The notes under the pieces are model-generated. The model worked only from the letters and a program-made list of their open reading frames with translations. It had not been told where the DNA came from and did no database searches. DNA of 64,000 nucleotides from Nostoc calcicola FACHB-3891 (lineage in GTDB: Bacteria; Cyanobacteriota; Cyanobacteriia; Cyanobacteriales; Nostocaceae). Position numbers and translations under genes: made by a program. Below, in pieces: positions 25,847-34,489 of the stretch (its first letter is position 1; each line of letters starts with the position of its first letter). Location: NCBI RefSeq assembly GCF_014697355.1, contig NZ_JACJRQ010000021.1, forward strand, positions 1 through 64,000, written 5' to 3'.

Positions 25847-26506
25847 TTAATTGTGAATTGCCATTAGGCGCTGGTTAAAGTAGCTTTTGGGTAAGAAACA
25901 GCGATCGGGTAAAAAAGGATTGTTGACGTTTTGAGACAAAAAAGTACTTGGCTTATCTCGATGACAAAATGGCGGTACAATTCCCCAGTCTTCTGCCAGC
26001 CAAATCCAATATCCTGTCTCAATTCTGCCGTAGTTTGATACCGTCAGAATCTCGCCAACGCTGTTGTTAATTGATACTAATTCGGACGATGATTTGATTT
26101 CGGTTAACAGCCAAGCTAACTCTTCTACAGAAAAGTAATAACCATTTTCCGCACCTATATCGACAAAATGCTGTGGGCTTTTAGCTGTTAGTAATTGTTC
26201 TTTAAGAGACGGCGTTTTTTGTGCGAAATCAAAAAGATCCCAAATCTGTTTTCTGGTGATTAAAAACCAAGCAAGTTCTTCTGCGGTTAGATTGTAACCA
26301 TTTTCTGTTGCTAACTTGAGAAATGGCTCAAGACTATCAGTTTCTCCTAGTTGATATTTTAGTAGGAAAGTCTGCTCTACCAATGACAAAAAATCAATAA
26401 TCTTTTGCCATGTAACCCTGTTAAAACTTTTGTTAACTTTTATTTTTTCTTTCCAATAGTTATATTTCTCTTCTTGAAGAAAAAAGTTCCAAATTTGATA
26501 ATACAT
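25847..26506 (-). CDS. Protein with two Nif11-like domains
   Basis: The 219-residue protein has two Nif11-type segments. Residues 33-82 contain FLKLATENGYNLTAEELAW and residues 88-134 contain FVDIGAENGYYFSVEELAW. Nif11 domains are known mainly as leader peptides of RiPP precursors and as small nitrogen-fixation-associated proteins. Here two are fused in tandem, after a 30-residue basic start and before an 85-residue tail with WGIVPPFCHRDKPS. No double-glycine cleavage site and no Cys/Ser/Thr-rich core is seen, so it may be a stand-alone protein rather than a precursor. Function unknown. Confidence 0.75.
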   Translation of the reverse strand: MYYQIWNFFLQEEKYNYWKEKIKVNKSFNRVTWQKIIDFLSLVEQTFLLKYQLGETDSLEPFLKLATENGYNLTAEELAWFLITRKQIWDLFDFAQKTPSLKEQLLTAKSPQHFVDIGAENGYYFSVEELAWLLTEIKSSSELVSINNSVGEILTVSNYGRIETGYWIWLAEDWGIVPPFCHRDKPSTFLSQNVNNPFLPDRCFLPKSYFNQRLMAIHN

Positions 26507-26803
26507 AATTCATCTTTCCTAAGTCTTCAACTTGCTATTGGATTGTAATTAGTGAATACCAGTGTAGTCAGTATAAGAAGACTCTTCGACAGTATTTGAT
26601 TGATTATCTACTGTAAATGAAGTTACACAGTGGCTAAGTATTAATTTTTTGTAAAGTTTATCACCATAAATCAAAGTTACTGAGAAAAAAAGCAACAACG
26701 AGCTACGGTTGGGTTGAGCAGCGATCGCTGAAAGTAAAAGCGATCGCGTTTATCTTTCTGTAAAATAAAGTTAAGCCAGAATTAATAAATTAGGTTAATT
26801 ACT

Positions 26804-27121
26804 ATGACTGAATCAACTGCAAAACAACCTGCACGTAGAGGTAGAATCTTTCCAGAACGTACCTTACCACCAGAAGAACTTGCTAGACGCAAAGCTGAAG
26901 ATGAAGCATATTATCGGCGCTGTCGGGAAATTTTTGAGCGTGTACGTCCCAATTTGATCGAAGAACACTATGGCTGGTATATTGCTGTGGAGCCAGATAG
27001 TGGTAATTACTTGATTGATGCCGACATCATGCAAGCTCATAAAAAAGCCCTTGAAAAGTACCCAGATAATAGACATTGTGTATTTTGCCTCAATGAGACG
27101 GGAACAACTGGCACAATATGA
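26804..27121 (+). CDS. Small hypothetical partner of an aspartyl protease
   Basis: The 105-residue protein has a basic N-terminus and a charged helix (PPEELARRKAEDEAYYRRC). The C-terminal half reads HYGWYIAVEPDSGNYLIDAD and HCVFCLNE. I do not know a function. The stop overlaps the start of the protease gene by 4 nt (ATGA), so the two are translationally coupled. That and the small size suggest a dedicated regulator or substrate of the protease. Confidence 0.7.
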   Translation: MTESTAKQPARRGRIFPERTLPPEELARRKAEDEAYYRRCREIFERVRPNLIEEHYGWYIAVEPDSGNYLIDADIMQAHKKALEKYPDNRHCVFCLNETGTTGTI

Positions 27122-27480
27122 TTCAGGGTAACTTTGGAGAAAAAGGGCAACTATTTTTTGAAATTGAGTTCATAACTGATGATGGATTAAACTTGCCTGT
27201 GGATGCCATGTTAGATACTGGTTTCACAGGCTTTCTGGCTATTAACAAACAAGATTTAGAGAGCCTTGATTGGACTTACATCGGTGAAGAACCTTTACGA
27301 ACAGCTAAGGGAGAATCCAGATTTGATATTTATTTAGGTAAGGTGATATTAAATGAACAGGAGTATGAAATTAATGTTTATGCAGGTGATCAAATTACAG
27401 AGGTTTTGTTAGGTTCAGAATGGCTAAAAATTCTGCCGTTAGTAGTTAATTATCAGGCTGGTATATTAACTTTGGGATAA
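27118..27480 (+). CDS. Retropepsin-like (clan AA) aspartic protease
   Basis: The 120-residue protein has one active-site motif, AMLDTGFTGFLAI, the DTG loop of retropepsin-like clan AA proteases. Beta-strand segments and a C-terminal VLLGSEWLKIL, which matches the (I/L)LG motif near the second hydrophobic-hydrophobic-Gly, follow. One DTG per chain implies a homodimer. Small soluble proteases of this type are common in cyanobacteria with no known substrate. It is coupled to the preceding gene. Confidence 0.75.
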   Translation: MIQGNFGEKGQLFFEIEFITDDGLNLPVDAMLDTGFTGFLAINKQDLESLDWTYIGEEPLRTAKGESRFDIYLGKVILNEQEYEINVYAGDQITEVLLGSEWLKILPLVVNYQAGILTLG

Positions 27481-27490
27481 GTGCGAACCC

Positions 27491-28906
27491 TTAGGAAAAG
27501 ACGCTGTTGGTATTAATAGGTAAATTGCGTAAATAGTAAAAGCGATCGCTCTTCCAATCACTACCTTTAATTCGTCCTAAATAGCCTGTTAATGGTGAAG
27601 AAAGTTCTATCAATAAATCGTGAACTACTTCATCAGTTAGCTTGGGATTATGAGTGGCATTGTAATGAACACGAATTTCTGTAACTGTGAAATTCTGGTG
27701 TGTAGCTTTTGAATTTTCGTTGTCTTGTTCAGAGAGTTCTTTGACTGCTATAATAATCTGCGATCGCAACTTTATAGATTGTTCAACTTTATCAATATAG
27801 CTATTAACTTTATCTTCGGCTAAACCAAAAGGACTTTGTTGCAAACACTCTTTTAATTCTAACAAGTTGATAGAATTTTTGTAATGTGCTTGCAGTTCAA
27901 CTAATTTTTGTAGAGTTTCAGGACGAATTACATTCATTTGATTTTCAGTTGCTGTTCTCAGGGCGTAAAAATTTAGTTCTCCAGCGGCTACAATTAATTT
28001 AATAGAATTTTCATATTGAAATTTACCAAGATGGTTCATACCTATTTTTAATAACTGTGCAGGTGTACCATCAGTAACTTTTTCAGTTTTAGTTGCCTTG
28101 CACTCTCCTACTATTGGATAAGGATGTTCAGCGTAAAAATCCATACCTCCCGCGCCACCAGTTGCATCTGGATTTAAACCTGAGCCTCTAAAGCCTAATT
28201 TTAGTAATCCTCTGCGAACTAATTTTTCAAATGTATGTCCGTCGCTAGAGTTTCCCATTTCAGCAATTTTGGAAATCCAAACTAAATCTGAATCTTGTAG
28301 AGTTTGTAGTTTTCTACTATTCCAACCTAGAAAAATTTTGATGTCATTATCTAGTTGCTGTGCAGCTGAGTTTGTGATAGATAATTGCGCGATCGCACTT
28401 TGTAATTCTTCAAGTTCAGGATGTAGTGGTGGCTGTAGATTTTCTAGTTGATGCTTGCGTTGGGTGAAAGTGCGATCGGTTAATACTGGCTTGTCTTCAG
28501 AAACCTTTAAAGGATTAGGTAAACTAACAAATTTTCCTAGCTTTTCTTGAATATCAGGATTAATTGGTATTTCCTGTAACTGAGGTAACTGATATACACG
28601 TAAATAAGTAAAAAAAAGGTGCTGCTGCTGCCGTAGTATCTCTTTTAGCCCTTGTGGTGTCCATATTGTTAATTTAGACAAAATATCTAATGGCTTAGTC
28701 TCATCTAAAATTTGGCAAAGTTCACATTTAGCCCAAGCTTTAATTGAAACTGAAGACTCACCAGGATCGCCAGGATAAAGTGCAAACCTCTGCCCAGGAC
28801 GAATAAACATCTTAGGTAAAGCTGCAATTGTTCGCCCCTGTATTAAAGCTTCAATATCAGAGGCGGGTAGACACAGTGCTGTTGGAATTGAGAACAGCTG
28901 ATTCAT
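27491..28906 (-). CDS. PD-(D/E)XK nuclease with N-terminal DUF1802-like domain
   Basis: In this 471-residue protein residues 215-275 carry a restriction-type nuclease core: E227 (HTFEKLVRRGL), D256 (GGAGGMDFYAE) and E268xK270 (VGECKA), the pattern of Mrr-like enzymes. The first 110 residues (ASDIEALIQGRTIAALPKMF to FFTYLRVYQLPQ) resemble the DUF1802/ASCH-like fold, which might sense nucleic acid. A helical tail follows from about 340. It is the last gene of a three-gene cassette, 11 nt after the ATPase stop. A role in cleaving foreign DNA is inferred, not shown. Confidence 0.7.
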   Translation of the reverse strand: MNQLFSIPTALCLPASDIEALIQGRTIAALPKMFIRPGQRFALYPGDPGESSVSIKAWAKCELCQILDETKPLDILSKLTIWTPQGLKEILRQQQHLFFTYLRVYQLPQLQEIPINPDIQEKLGKFVSLPNPLKVSEDKPVLTDRTFTQRKHQLENLQPPLHPELEELQSAIAQLSITNSAAQQLDNDIKIFLGWNSRKLQTLQDSDLVWISKIAEMGNSSDGHTFEKLVRRGLLKLGFRGSGLNPDATGGAGGMDFYAEHPYPIVGECKATKTEKVTDGTPAQLLKIGMNHLGKFQYENSIKLIVAAGELNFYALRTATENQMNVIRPETLQKLVELQAHYKNSINLLELKECLQQSPFGLAEDKVNSYIDKVEQSIKLRSQIIIAVKELSEQDNENSKATHQNFTVTEIRVHYNATHNPKLTDEVVHDLLIELSSPLTGYLGRIKGSDWKSDRFYYLRNLPINTNSVFS

Positions 28907-28917
28907 TTCTAATTTAG

Positions 28918-30825
28918 TTATAGATTTAGTTCGACATAATCGGTAGTAGTAACACTTTGAGGAATCCTAATAGGTAATTCATCATCAGTTAAATTAGTAG
29001 GTTCTTGCCCAGAAGGATCGCTGAGAATTTCTCGAATCAAAGGATTATTGATTGCTAGTTGTTTTTGCTCAATAAAATCAAATATCTGTTCCTCTGTCAC
29101 TTGATAACTATCTCTGTTATACCAAACAAAATAGATAGCTAAAAGAGGTTTAATATCTTGGCTTTGCAAGCCCACCCACTCTCCACCCTTTTCTTTCAAC
29201 AGTATTCTTAAACGTTCTCTAGCTAATCCTGCACCTGGATTAATCTTCTTTGAACGAACTAAGCAACCGCGAGTTAGGTCAAACCTTCTATAGTCAATTA
29301 ATCGATTCAATGCAGCACCTATAAACTTGCCGTCTTGCTGAACTACAGTTACTCCTATTCTCACTTTTCTATCTTTGTCAACAATTCTGAAATCTATATA
29401 GCCATCATCTGCTGCACTAGCTTCTATTTCTTCAATGTCTTTAATTGTTACTCCCTCTACAGTTTCACCAATTAAGCTATTGAAAGCTAGCCAAAGAGCA
29501 TTACCCATAGTTTCTTGTTCTTCCATTAATGAATCAATAGAAGCCTCAACATTTGCTAATTCACTATTGAAGTATGGTTTAACTGGGTGTGGTGGTGGAG
29601 GCGGTATTACCCCAGGTGTTGGCGGAGGAGGCAATATTTTCTCATCTGAAGTTAAAGGAGGTGCGAAATTGTCTGCACACCATTTTAAAACTGACCTGAC
29701 AGTAGGTTTACTCTTACCAAGTTCTCTGAGTTTAGTTTCATGAAACGGGTAAAGAGAATCAGGTGGTGTTTGTTTATGTTCCTGATAAAAATCTTGCAAC
29801 CATTGACTAACTAGAATCACAATATCATCAGAATTTAGATATTTTAATGCAATTGGTTGCCTGTCAGCTTGTTCACTCGCTAATCTATCAACGACTGCTT
29901 CAGTTTGTGGTAATGTCCTGATTTGCTCATTCCAAGTTTCAGGATACATAGCCAAAAGGAAAATACCTTTTTTTAGATTGTTATATAAATCCTTAACTAA
30001 GTTTGCAATCACCTGCGCTGCTGTAAAACCTGTGTCGGAAATTTCTGCAATATCTAATTCATCAAAGCAAATCACTGGAACTCTATAATGGCTGATGATA
30101 TCTAAAATCTGGCGTACATTAGTTAATGCTTCAGCTTCTCTATCATCATTTTTATAATTTGGTAAACCTAGTGCATTAGCTTCTGTTTGTGTGATTTCTA
30201 AACCTGATAGCCAATAATTTGCATAGTGAGCGTGTGCTGTGGAAAGCGTCCACAAAATAGCTCTTATTATATAAGGATTAGCAATATCAGGCTTAATTTT
30301 CAAAACTGAATCCGTTAAGCTGTCAATTGTCTTAGTTGAGTATTTGCTTAACCAATTTGGGTAAATATTACTGATGTACTGCTGTGGTGTATAGTTACAA
30401 TTTTTAGCTTCATTAATTAAAGCAGCAGCTATTTCTTGCCACTGCATTACTTTTTGACTACCAAAGGCTCTAAGGCTAGAAGCAACAGCTTGAAGGAATT
30501 GATACTTGATCTGATTCAGACTGTCATATTTACCCATGTAAATAAATAAGGCATGACCTTCTGTTTCTAGGCGATGGCGAACACGGCTGATAATATGACT
30601 TTTACCTAAGCCCTTTTCAGCAGTTATTGTGATACCTACAGTTTCACGCTTACCTTTACGAATTTGTTCAACTGCATCAAATACTGCATTAGAAGCGTGA
30701 GAATTAATTGAGGAAACATCGGGATAACTTTTACCCCATATCTGTTGGGGTCTGACAACAATATGTCCTGCAAATGGATTTTGATTTGTAATTAGTTCAT
30801 TGATAGTAGATGTAGTAGCAATCAT
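28918..30825 (-). CDS. P-loop ATPase (AAA/ORC-like) of a putative defence cassette
   Basis: The 635-residue protein has Walker A TAEKGLGKSH (near residue 72), Walker B VICFDELD (near 254) and a sensor-like LLAMYPETW (near 291), the layout of AAA/ORC-Cdc6-like or STAND ATPases. A proline-rich linker (near 398-415) leads to a C-terminal domain (about 430-560) with a beta-rich core, YIDFRIVDKDRKVRIGVTVV. That core looks like a nuclease-type fold but lacks a visible ExK. ATG 30825 is chosen; an in-frame TTG at 30858 is possible. It lies between the winged-helix and nuclease genes with gaps of at most 40 nt. Confidence 0.7.
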   Translation of the reverse strand: MIATTSTINELITNQNPFAGHIVVRPQQIWGKSYPDVSSINSHASNAVFDAVEQIRKGKRETVGITITAEKGLGKSHIISRVRHRLETEGHALFIYMGKYDSLNQIKYQFLQAVASSLRAFGSQKVMQWQEIAAALINEAKNCNYTPQQYISNIYPNWLSKYSTKTIDSLTDSVLKIKPDIANPYIIRAILWTLSTAHAHYANYWLSGLEITQTEANALGLPNYKNDDREAEALTNVRQILDIISHYRVPVICFDELDIAEISDTGFTAAQVIANLVKDLYNNLKKGIFLLAMYPETWNEQIRTLPQTEAVVDRLASEQADRQPIALKYLNSDDIVILVSQWLQDFYQEHKQTPPDSLYPFHETKLRELGKSKPTVRSVLKWCADNFAPPLTSDEKILPPPPTPGVIPPPPPHPVKPYFNSELANVEASIDSLMEEQETMGNALWLAFNSLIGETVEGVTIKDIEEIEASAADDGYIDFRIVDKDRKVRIGVTVVQQDGKFIGAALNRLIDYRRFDLTRGCLVRSKKINPGAGLARERLRILLKEKGGEWVGLQSQDIKPLLAIYFVWYNRDSYQVTEEQIFDFIEQKQLAINNPLIREILSDPSGQEPTNLTDDELPIRIPQSVTTTDYVELNL

Positions 30826-30864
30826 AGTATTGTGAAATTCATTTAGTGAGGAGTACAAGGAAGT

Positions 30865-31524
30865 TTAGGCTTTGAGAAGCTTGGCGTAGCAGCGTAATCC
30901 ATCTAACACTGTGGTGATGGAATCTTCTATTTTGTCAGGTGAGTTATCTTCTACAGTTCCACCCTGTAGTTGCAAAATGTCTTCAGCTTGTGTTTCCAAC
31001 AGCCAATCATTAAACTCTGTCCGACTAACCCGATCGCCAATCTCTCTCCTAATCCGATAAATTGGCACCAGATGATTAAAGTTGTACTCGTAGTTCAGCT
31101 TGTCGTAGACTTCCAATGCCGCAGATTTAAACTCGTCGTAAGAAGCGATCGCCCCATTCTTCCCATTAACCGCTACATCTGCACTGGCTACCGGAACACC
31201 TATCTCACCAATCCACTTAACCAACGCATTCGCCGCCCAAGTTCCGACAATCGTCCCTTCAAACTTAAAATCATCACTCCTCAAACCTTCACCCAATACC
31301 TCTAATCCCTTAGGAGATACCAGAGAATATCCCTTTTTGGAAATGGCGATCGCTCCTTGATTCTGTAATTCCTCGAATATGCCTTGATAATCTGCTACCT
31401 TTTTATTTTTGGATACAATTCGTTTCGTAAGTACACCTTTACTGACTTGTTGCTGGATTCCTCCCAAATCCCACAAAGCTAAAAGCACACGAGTTCTGGT
31501 TTGGGTTGCGTTTTGTGATGTCAT
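30865..31524 (-). CDS. Winged-helix protein, first gene of the ATPase-nuclease cassette
   Basis: The 219-residue protein has an N-terminal winged-helix pattern (LTKRIVSKNKKVADYQGIFE then IAISKKGYSLVSPKG). A central region is not recognised. A second winged-helix-like segment near the C-terminus reads LVPIYRIRREIGDRVSRTEF followed by a helix and a short strand. Two such domains suggest DNA recognition. ATG 31524 is preferred to a TTG seven codons upstream; a TATACT -10 on the minus strand at 31545-31550 would give a short leader. It reads into the ATPase gene. Confidence 0.65.
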   Translation of the reverse strand: MTSQNATQTRTRVLLALWDLGGIQQQVSKGVLTKRIVSKNKKVADYQGIFEELQNQGAIAISKKGYSLVSPKGLEVLGEGLRSDDFKFEGTIVGTWAANALVKWIGEIGVPVASADVAVNGKNGAIASYDEFKSAALEVYDKLNYEYNFNHLVPIYRIRREIGDRVSRTEFNDWLLETQAEDILQLQGGTVEDNSPDKIEDSITTVLDGLRCYAKLLKA

Positions 31525-31862
31525 AATTAGTGTATTTTTTGACAAGTATAATCGTAGTATCTGTATCTTTTTAAGTTATTGAGCCACGCAAAAATAACCG
31601 AGAAATTGCTGAATATTTTTATTTTTCCAGGAAAAAAATTCATCAAAAATCAACAAGATATTTCGTTGGGATGAAGTGAGTTTCTCTCAAAGGCAGGATG
31701 GAATATTTGATAAATTCGCTCATTATGTTAATCAAGTGCTGTAATAGTGCTGTTGTAAATCAGCGGTAAATGTTTTTGCAATCCCAGGCAAAATAACAGG
31801 AACTTAAACTCTGTAGTTGCAACAGCAAGGCTTTTAGTAAACGTAGGTGATGATGAGATCCG
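31525..31862. other. Divergent intergenic region
   Basis: This holds the promoter area for the minus-strand cassette (TATACT at 31545-31550) and for the lipoprotein gene on the + strand. No repeat or RNA structure is obvious. The region is AT-rich with A/T runs at 31607-31650. Confidence 0.4.
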
Positions 31863-32348
31863 ATGATTACAATATTTAAAGAACGTAAAGTAGTTTCACG
31901 TTTGCTGGCAGTATTGCTGTCGGCATTGCTAACAGTGCCATTGCTGAGTAGCTGCGGAGGAGGTTCCCGAAATGCATCTGTACCACCACCTGTGGATGAT
32001 ACCGTTGGTAGAACAGTAAGCGATCGCACCACACCCGAAGTTAAAAAGGGCTTGTCTGGTGGTCAAAAAGTGGCAATATTGGCGGGTGCAGCAGCACTTT
32101 ATTACCTCTACAACCAGCATAAAAATGCTCCACAAGAAGGAGCGCAAGGTAAGTACTATCTTTCCAAAAACGGGCGTGTATACTACCGTGATGCTGAACA
32201 TCGCGCTCATTGGGTAACTCCACCATCAGAAGGAATTCGAGTACCAGAATCTGAGGCGCAACAGTATCGGCAATTCCAAGGCTACAACGGGAGTTCCTCA
32301 GGCCGTGACTTAACTGGCATAACTTCATCCGCAGCTCCAGCTCTCTAG
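31863..32348 (+). CDS. Putative lipoprotein, conserved hypothetical
   Basis: The 161-residue precursor has a basic start, a hydrophobic stretch (LLAVLLSALLTVPLL) and a lipobox-like LLSSC, so Cys31 is the likely lipidated residue. A short linker, a second hydrophobic segment (KVAILAGAAALYYLY) and a hydrophilic domain with YYLSKNGRVYYRD and WVTPP follow. It is probably anchored to a membrane; no function known. It sits 96 nt upstream of the repeat protein and may be co-transcribed with it. Confidence 0.75.
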   Translation: MITIFKERKVVSRLLAVLLSALLTVPLLSSCGGGSRNASVPPPVDDTVGRTVSDRTTPEVKKGLSGGQKVAILAGAAALYYLYNQHKNAPQEGAQGKYYLSKNGRVYYRDAEHRAHWVTPPSEGIRVPESEAQQYRQFQGYNGSSSGRDLTGITSSAAPAL

Positions 32349-32443
32349 ATTCAGCCAAGCGTGTGTAAATCTCAAGCGGGTTTCCCGGAGGATAACGCCG
32401 ATCGCGCACGTGGAATACACGAAACTAAACAAGGAGACAAAAC

Positions 32444-32776
32444 ATGGTAAATGAATTTTTGCGAAAGGCGAAGGATTTGCTGTTGGGGTCGAACAGCGAT
32501 CGAGGTGAGCAAGACGCTGAATTCCGCGATCGCAACGTCCGCCCAGCCAGCGAAGACCCCTACGGCGACCCCGCAGACCTAGCATCTTACGGTGATGTCC
32601 GCCCAGCTAGCGAAGACCCCTACGGTGACCCCGCAGACCTAGCATCTTACGGTGATGTCCGCCCAGCTAGCGAAGATCCCTATGGCGACCCCGCAGACCT
32701 GGGATCGTACGGCGATGTCCGCCCAGCTAGCGAAGATCCCTATGGCGACCCCGCAGACCAGGATTACCGCCGTTAA
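32444..32776 (+). CDS. Acidic protein with four 20-residue tandem repeats
   Basis: The 110-residue protein has a 32-residue start (MVNEFLRKAKDLLLGSN) that looks like an amphipathic helix. Four nearly identical repeats of VRPASEDPYGDPADLASYGD follow, then DQDYRR. The DNA repeat period is exactly 60 bp (about 32538-32760). Rich in D, P, Y and A, the repeat part is likely disordered. AAGGAGAC before the ATG supports translation. Function unknown. A shared hairpin (32794-32828) follows. Confidence 0.8.
   Translation: MVNEFLRKAKDLLLGSNSDRGEQDAEFRDRNVRPASEDPYGDPADLASYGDVRPASEDPYGDPADLASYGDVRPASEDPYGDPADLGSYGDVRPASEDPYGDPADQDYRR
32538..32760. repeat. 60-bp coding minisatellite
   Basis: There are nearly four tandem copies of a 60-bp unit, in frame within the gene at 32444-32776. 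Copies differ at only a few bases, mainly silent (for example CCC/CCT, GGC/GGT), so copy number is likely to vary between strains. Confidence 0.85.
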
Positions 32777-32793
32777 CAGAAAACTAATATTTT

Positions 32794-32828
32794 GAAACTC
32801 CCCATACATTCTATGCATGGGGAGTTTC
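32794..32828. terminator. Shared hairpin between convergent genes
   Basis: GAAACTCCCCAT (32794-32805) pairs perfectly with ATGGGGAGTTTC (32817-32828) around an 11-nt loop. It lies between the repeat protein gene and mdh, which converge, and could end both transcripts. T tracts are weak. Confidence 0.6.
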
Positions 32829-32867
32829 ATAGCAATTACAGTAAAAACTTTTAATCCAAAATTGCTA

Positions 32868-33842
32868 TCATCTATTAGCCAAAATTTCCTGCGATCGCTC
32901 AATATTTTTTCGCACAGATTGAGCCGAAGTATGCAAAGCTTCTGTTTCTTCATCGGTGAGATTTAATTCCAACACACTCTCAATTCCGCCGCATCCCAAC
33001 CGACAAGGAACACCAATCACAACATCTTCTAAACCGTATTCACCTTGCAGATAAGCCGCCACCGGCAACAACCGCGACTGATTCAATAAAATTGATTCCA
33101 CCATCACACTAGTAGCCGATGCCGGAGCAAAAAAAGCGCCACCCGTCTGCATTAATTCCACAATTTCAGCACCACCGTTGCGAGTTCTTTCTACCAAACG
33201 TGCAATTGTAGCTGCATCCAGTAATTCTGTAATGGGAATGCCGTTAACAGTGGCATAACGAGATAAGGGCACCATTAAATCGCCGTGGCTACCCAATACC
33301 ATTGCTTTGACATCGGCAGGTAAAACCCCCAATTCCAGGGCAATGAAGGTTTCAAAACGGGCAGAATCTAACACACCAGCCATACCCATAATTCGGCTGC
33401 GTGGTAAACCAGTAGCTTGCCAAGCTAAATAAGTCATCACATCCAAAGGATTGGTGACGACAATAAAAATAGCATTGGGAGAGTGAGCGATCGCATTCTT
33501 CGCCGCTTCGACTACAATCTTGGCATTAGTTTTCAGCAAATCATCCCGACTCATACCTGTTTTTCGGGGGATTCCTGCGGTAATCACCACAATTTGCGAA
33601 CCAGATGTATCAGCATAATTATTTGTGCCAATAATCTGACGATTATGTAATTCAATTCCCCTAGCCTCAACCAAATCCAGTGCTAGACCTTGAGGCATTC
33701 CCGCAATAATATCTAGCAAAACCACATCTGCCAGGTTTTTCTCCGCAATGCGTTGAGCTAAAGTACTACCAACCCTACCCGCGCCAACAATAGTTACACG
33801 GGGTAAATTACACAGAATTGGAGAATTAGAAGAAAAAGACAT
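32868..33842 (-). CDS. mdh: Malate dehydrogenase
   Basis: The 324-residue NAD-dependent enzyme converts malate and oxaloacetate. The Rossmann motif VTIVGAGRVGSTLAQ, catalytic MGMAGVLDSARF (Asp-Arg pair) and VLGSHGDLMVPL (active-site His) are intact. An Arg in the mobile loop (IPRKTGMSRDDLL) fits malate rather than lactate as substrate. It is of the LDH-like (type III) malate dehydrogenase group. Start ATG 33842. Upstream is a GAATTCA tandem repeat. Confidence 0.95.
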   Translation of the reverse strand: MSFSSNSPILCNLPRVTIVGAGRVGSTLAQRIAEKNLADVVLLDIIAGMPQGLALDLVEARGIELHNRQIIGTNNYADTSGSQIVVITAGIPRKTGMSRDDLLKTNAKIVVEAAKNAIAHSPNAIFIVVTNPLDVMTYLAWQATGLPRSRIMGMAGVLDSARFETFIALELGVLPADVKAMVLGSHGDLMVPLSRYATVNGIPITELLDAATIARLVERTRNGGAEIVELMQTGGAFFAPASATSVMVESILLNQSRLLPVAAYLQGEYGLEDVVIGVPCRLGCGGIESVLELNLTDEETEALHTSAQSVRKNIERSQEILANR

Positions 33843-33858
33843 AAATTAAAGAAGAAAA

Positions 33859-33884
33859 CAGAATTCAGAATTCAGAATTCAGAA
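33859..33884. repeat. Heptanucleotide repeat (GAATTCA)3-4
   Basis: Tandem AGAATTC units lie 17 nt upstream of the mdh start. They are the complement-type partner of the GAATTCT arrays at 7029 and 34100, and with the latter could form a long-range stem. Confidence 0.75.
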
Positions 33885-34099
33885 TCAATTAATGGGCGAT
33901 TCAAACCCACTATTAATTCTAGACCACCAAATTTTAGATTTGCTAGGGAACTTAAACCTGTCTATTCATCCACAATTCACACAGAATTCAATTGGATAAT
34001 TCTACCTCTTGACTCGTGAATTCTGTTTTCTTAAAATGCAATTTTTTTCAAAAATAATTCAGAATCCAGGAGACAGAATGAATGCTCAATTCTGACTCC

Positions 34100-34128
34100 T
34101 GAATTCTGAATTCTGAATTCTGAATTCT
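34100..34128. repeat. Heptanucleotide repeat (GAATTCT)4
   Basis: Four copies of GAATTCT abut the ndhO stop codon, so the repeat reaches the last codon of the gene. Confidence 0.75.
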
Positions 34129-34343
34129 TATTTAAACTCTTCTAGTTGATCTACACGTAACCAAATATTTGGTGTTGGCACTTTCCCAAACTTAACAAGT
34201 GCATAATCACCTTTGAGGTCTACAATTTCGCCCTTAGAGTCAAATAAATAGGAAGGAAAGCGACTATCACTAGCTTTTGCTTCCAGACTGTTCTCCAGTT
34301 TCTCGCGGACAGCACGAACCATATCGCCTTTTTTGACTGCCAT
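34128..34343 (-). CDS. ndhO: NAD(P)H-quinone oxidoreductase subunit O
   Basis: The 71-residue NdhO is a small peripheral subunit specific to the photosynthetic NDH-1 complex of thylakoids (cyclic electron flow, respiration). The MAVKKGDMVRAVREKLENS start and the VPTPNIWLRVDQLEEF end match the family. ATG 34343 is chosen because GAGGGGA precedes it and it gives the family length; an upstream in-frame start at 34412 is not needed. Confidence 0.93.
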   Translation of the reverse strand: MAVKKGDMVRAVREKLENSLEAKASDSRFPSYLFDSKGEIVDLKGDYALVKFGKVPTPNIWLRVDQLEEFK

Positions 34344-34489
34344 GAATTCCCCTCTCAAATTTGTAACTTGCTTTATCTGCATTTTAAGAGAGTTAGAACT
34401 CACAAGTAACAAATGAGGTCTAAAAACTCCTAACCCCCAACTCCTAACTCCTAATACCGTTTCACTTTAAGGTTGATACAAATACCTTG

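Noticed and set aside
29435..29743. 102-codon + strand frame opposite the ATPase
   Set aside because: Its GGGGGITPGVGGGG run is the complement of the proline-rich linker of the ATPase.
32041..32409. 122-codon minus-strand frame opposite the lipoprotein gene
   Set aside because: It is antisense to a gene with a signal peptide and lipobox, and is composed of unlikely residues.
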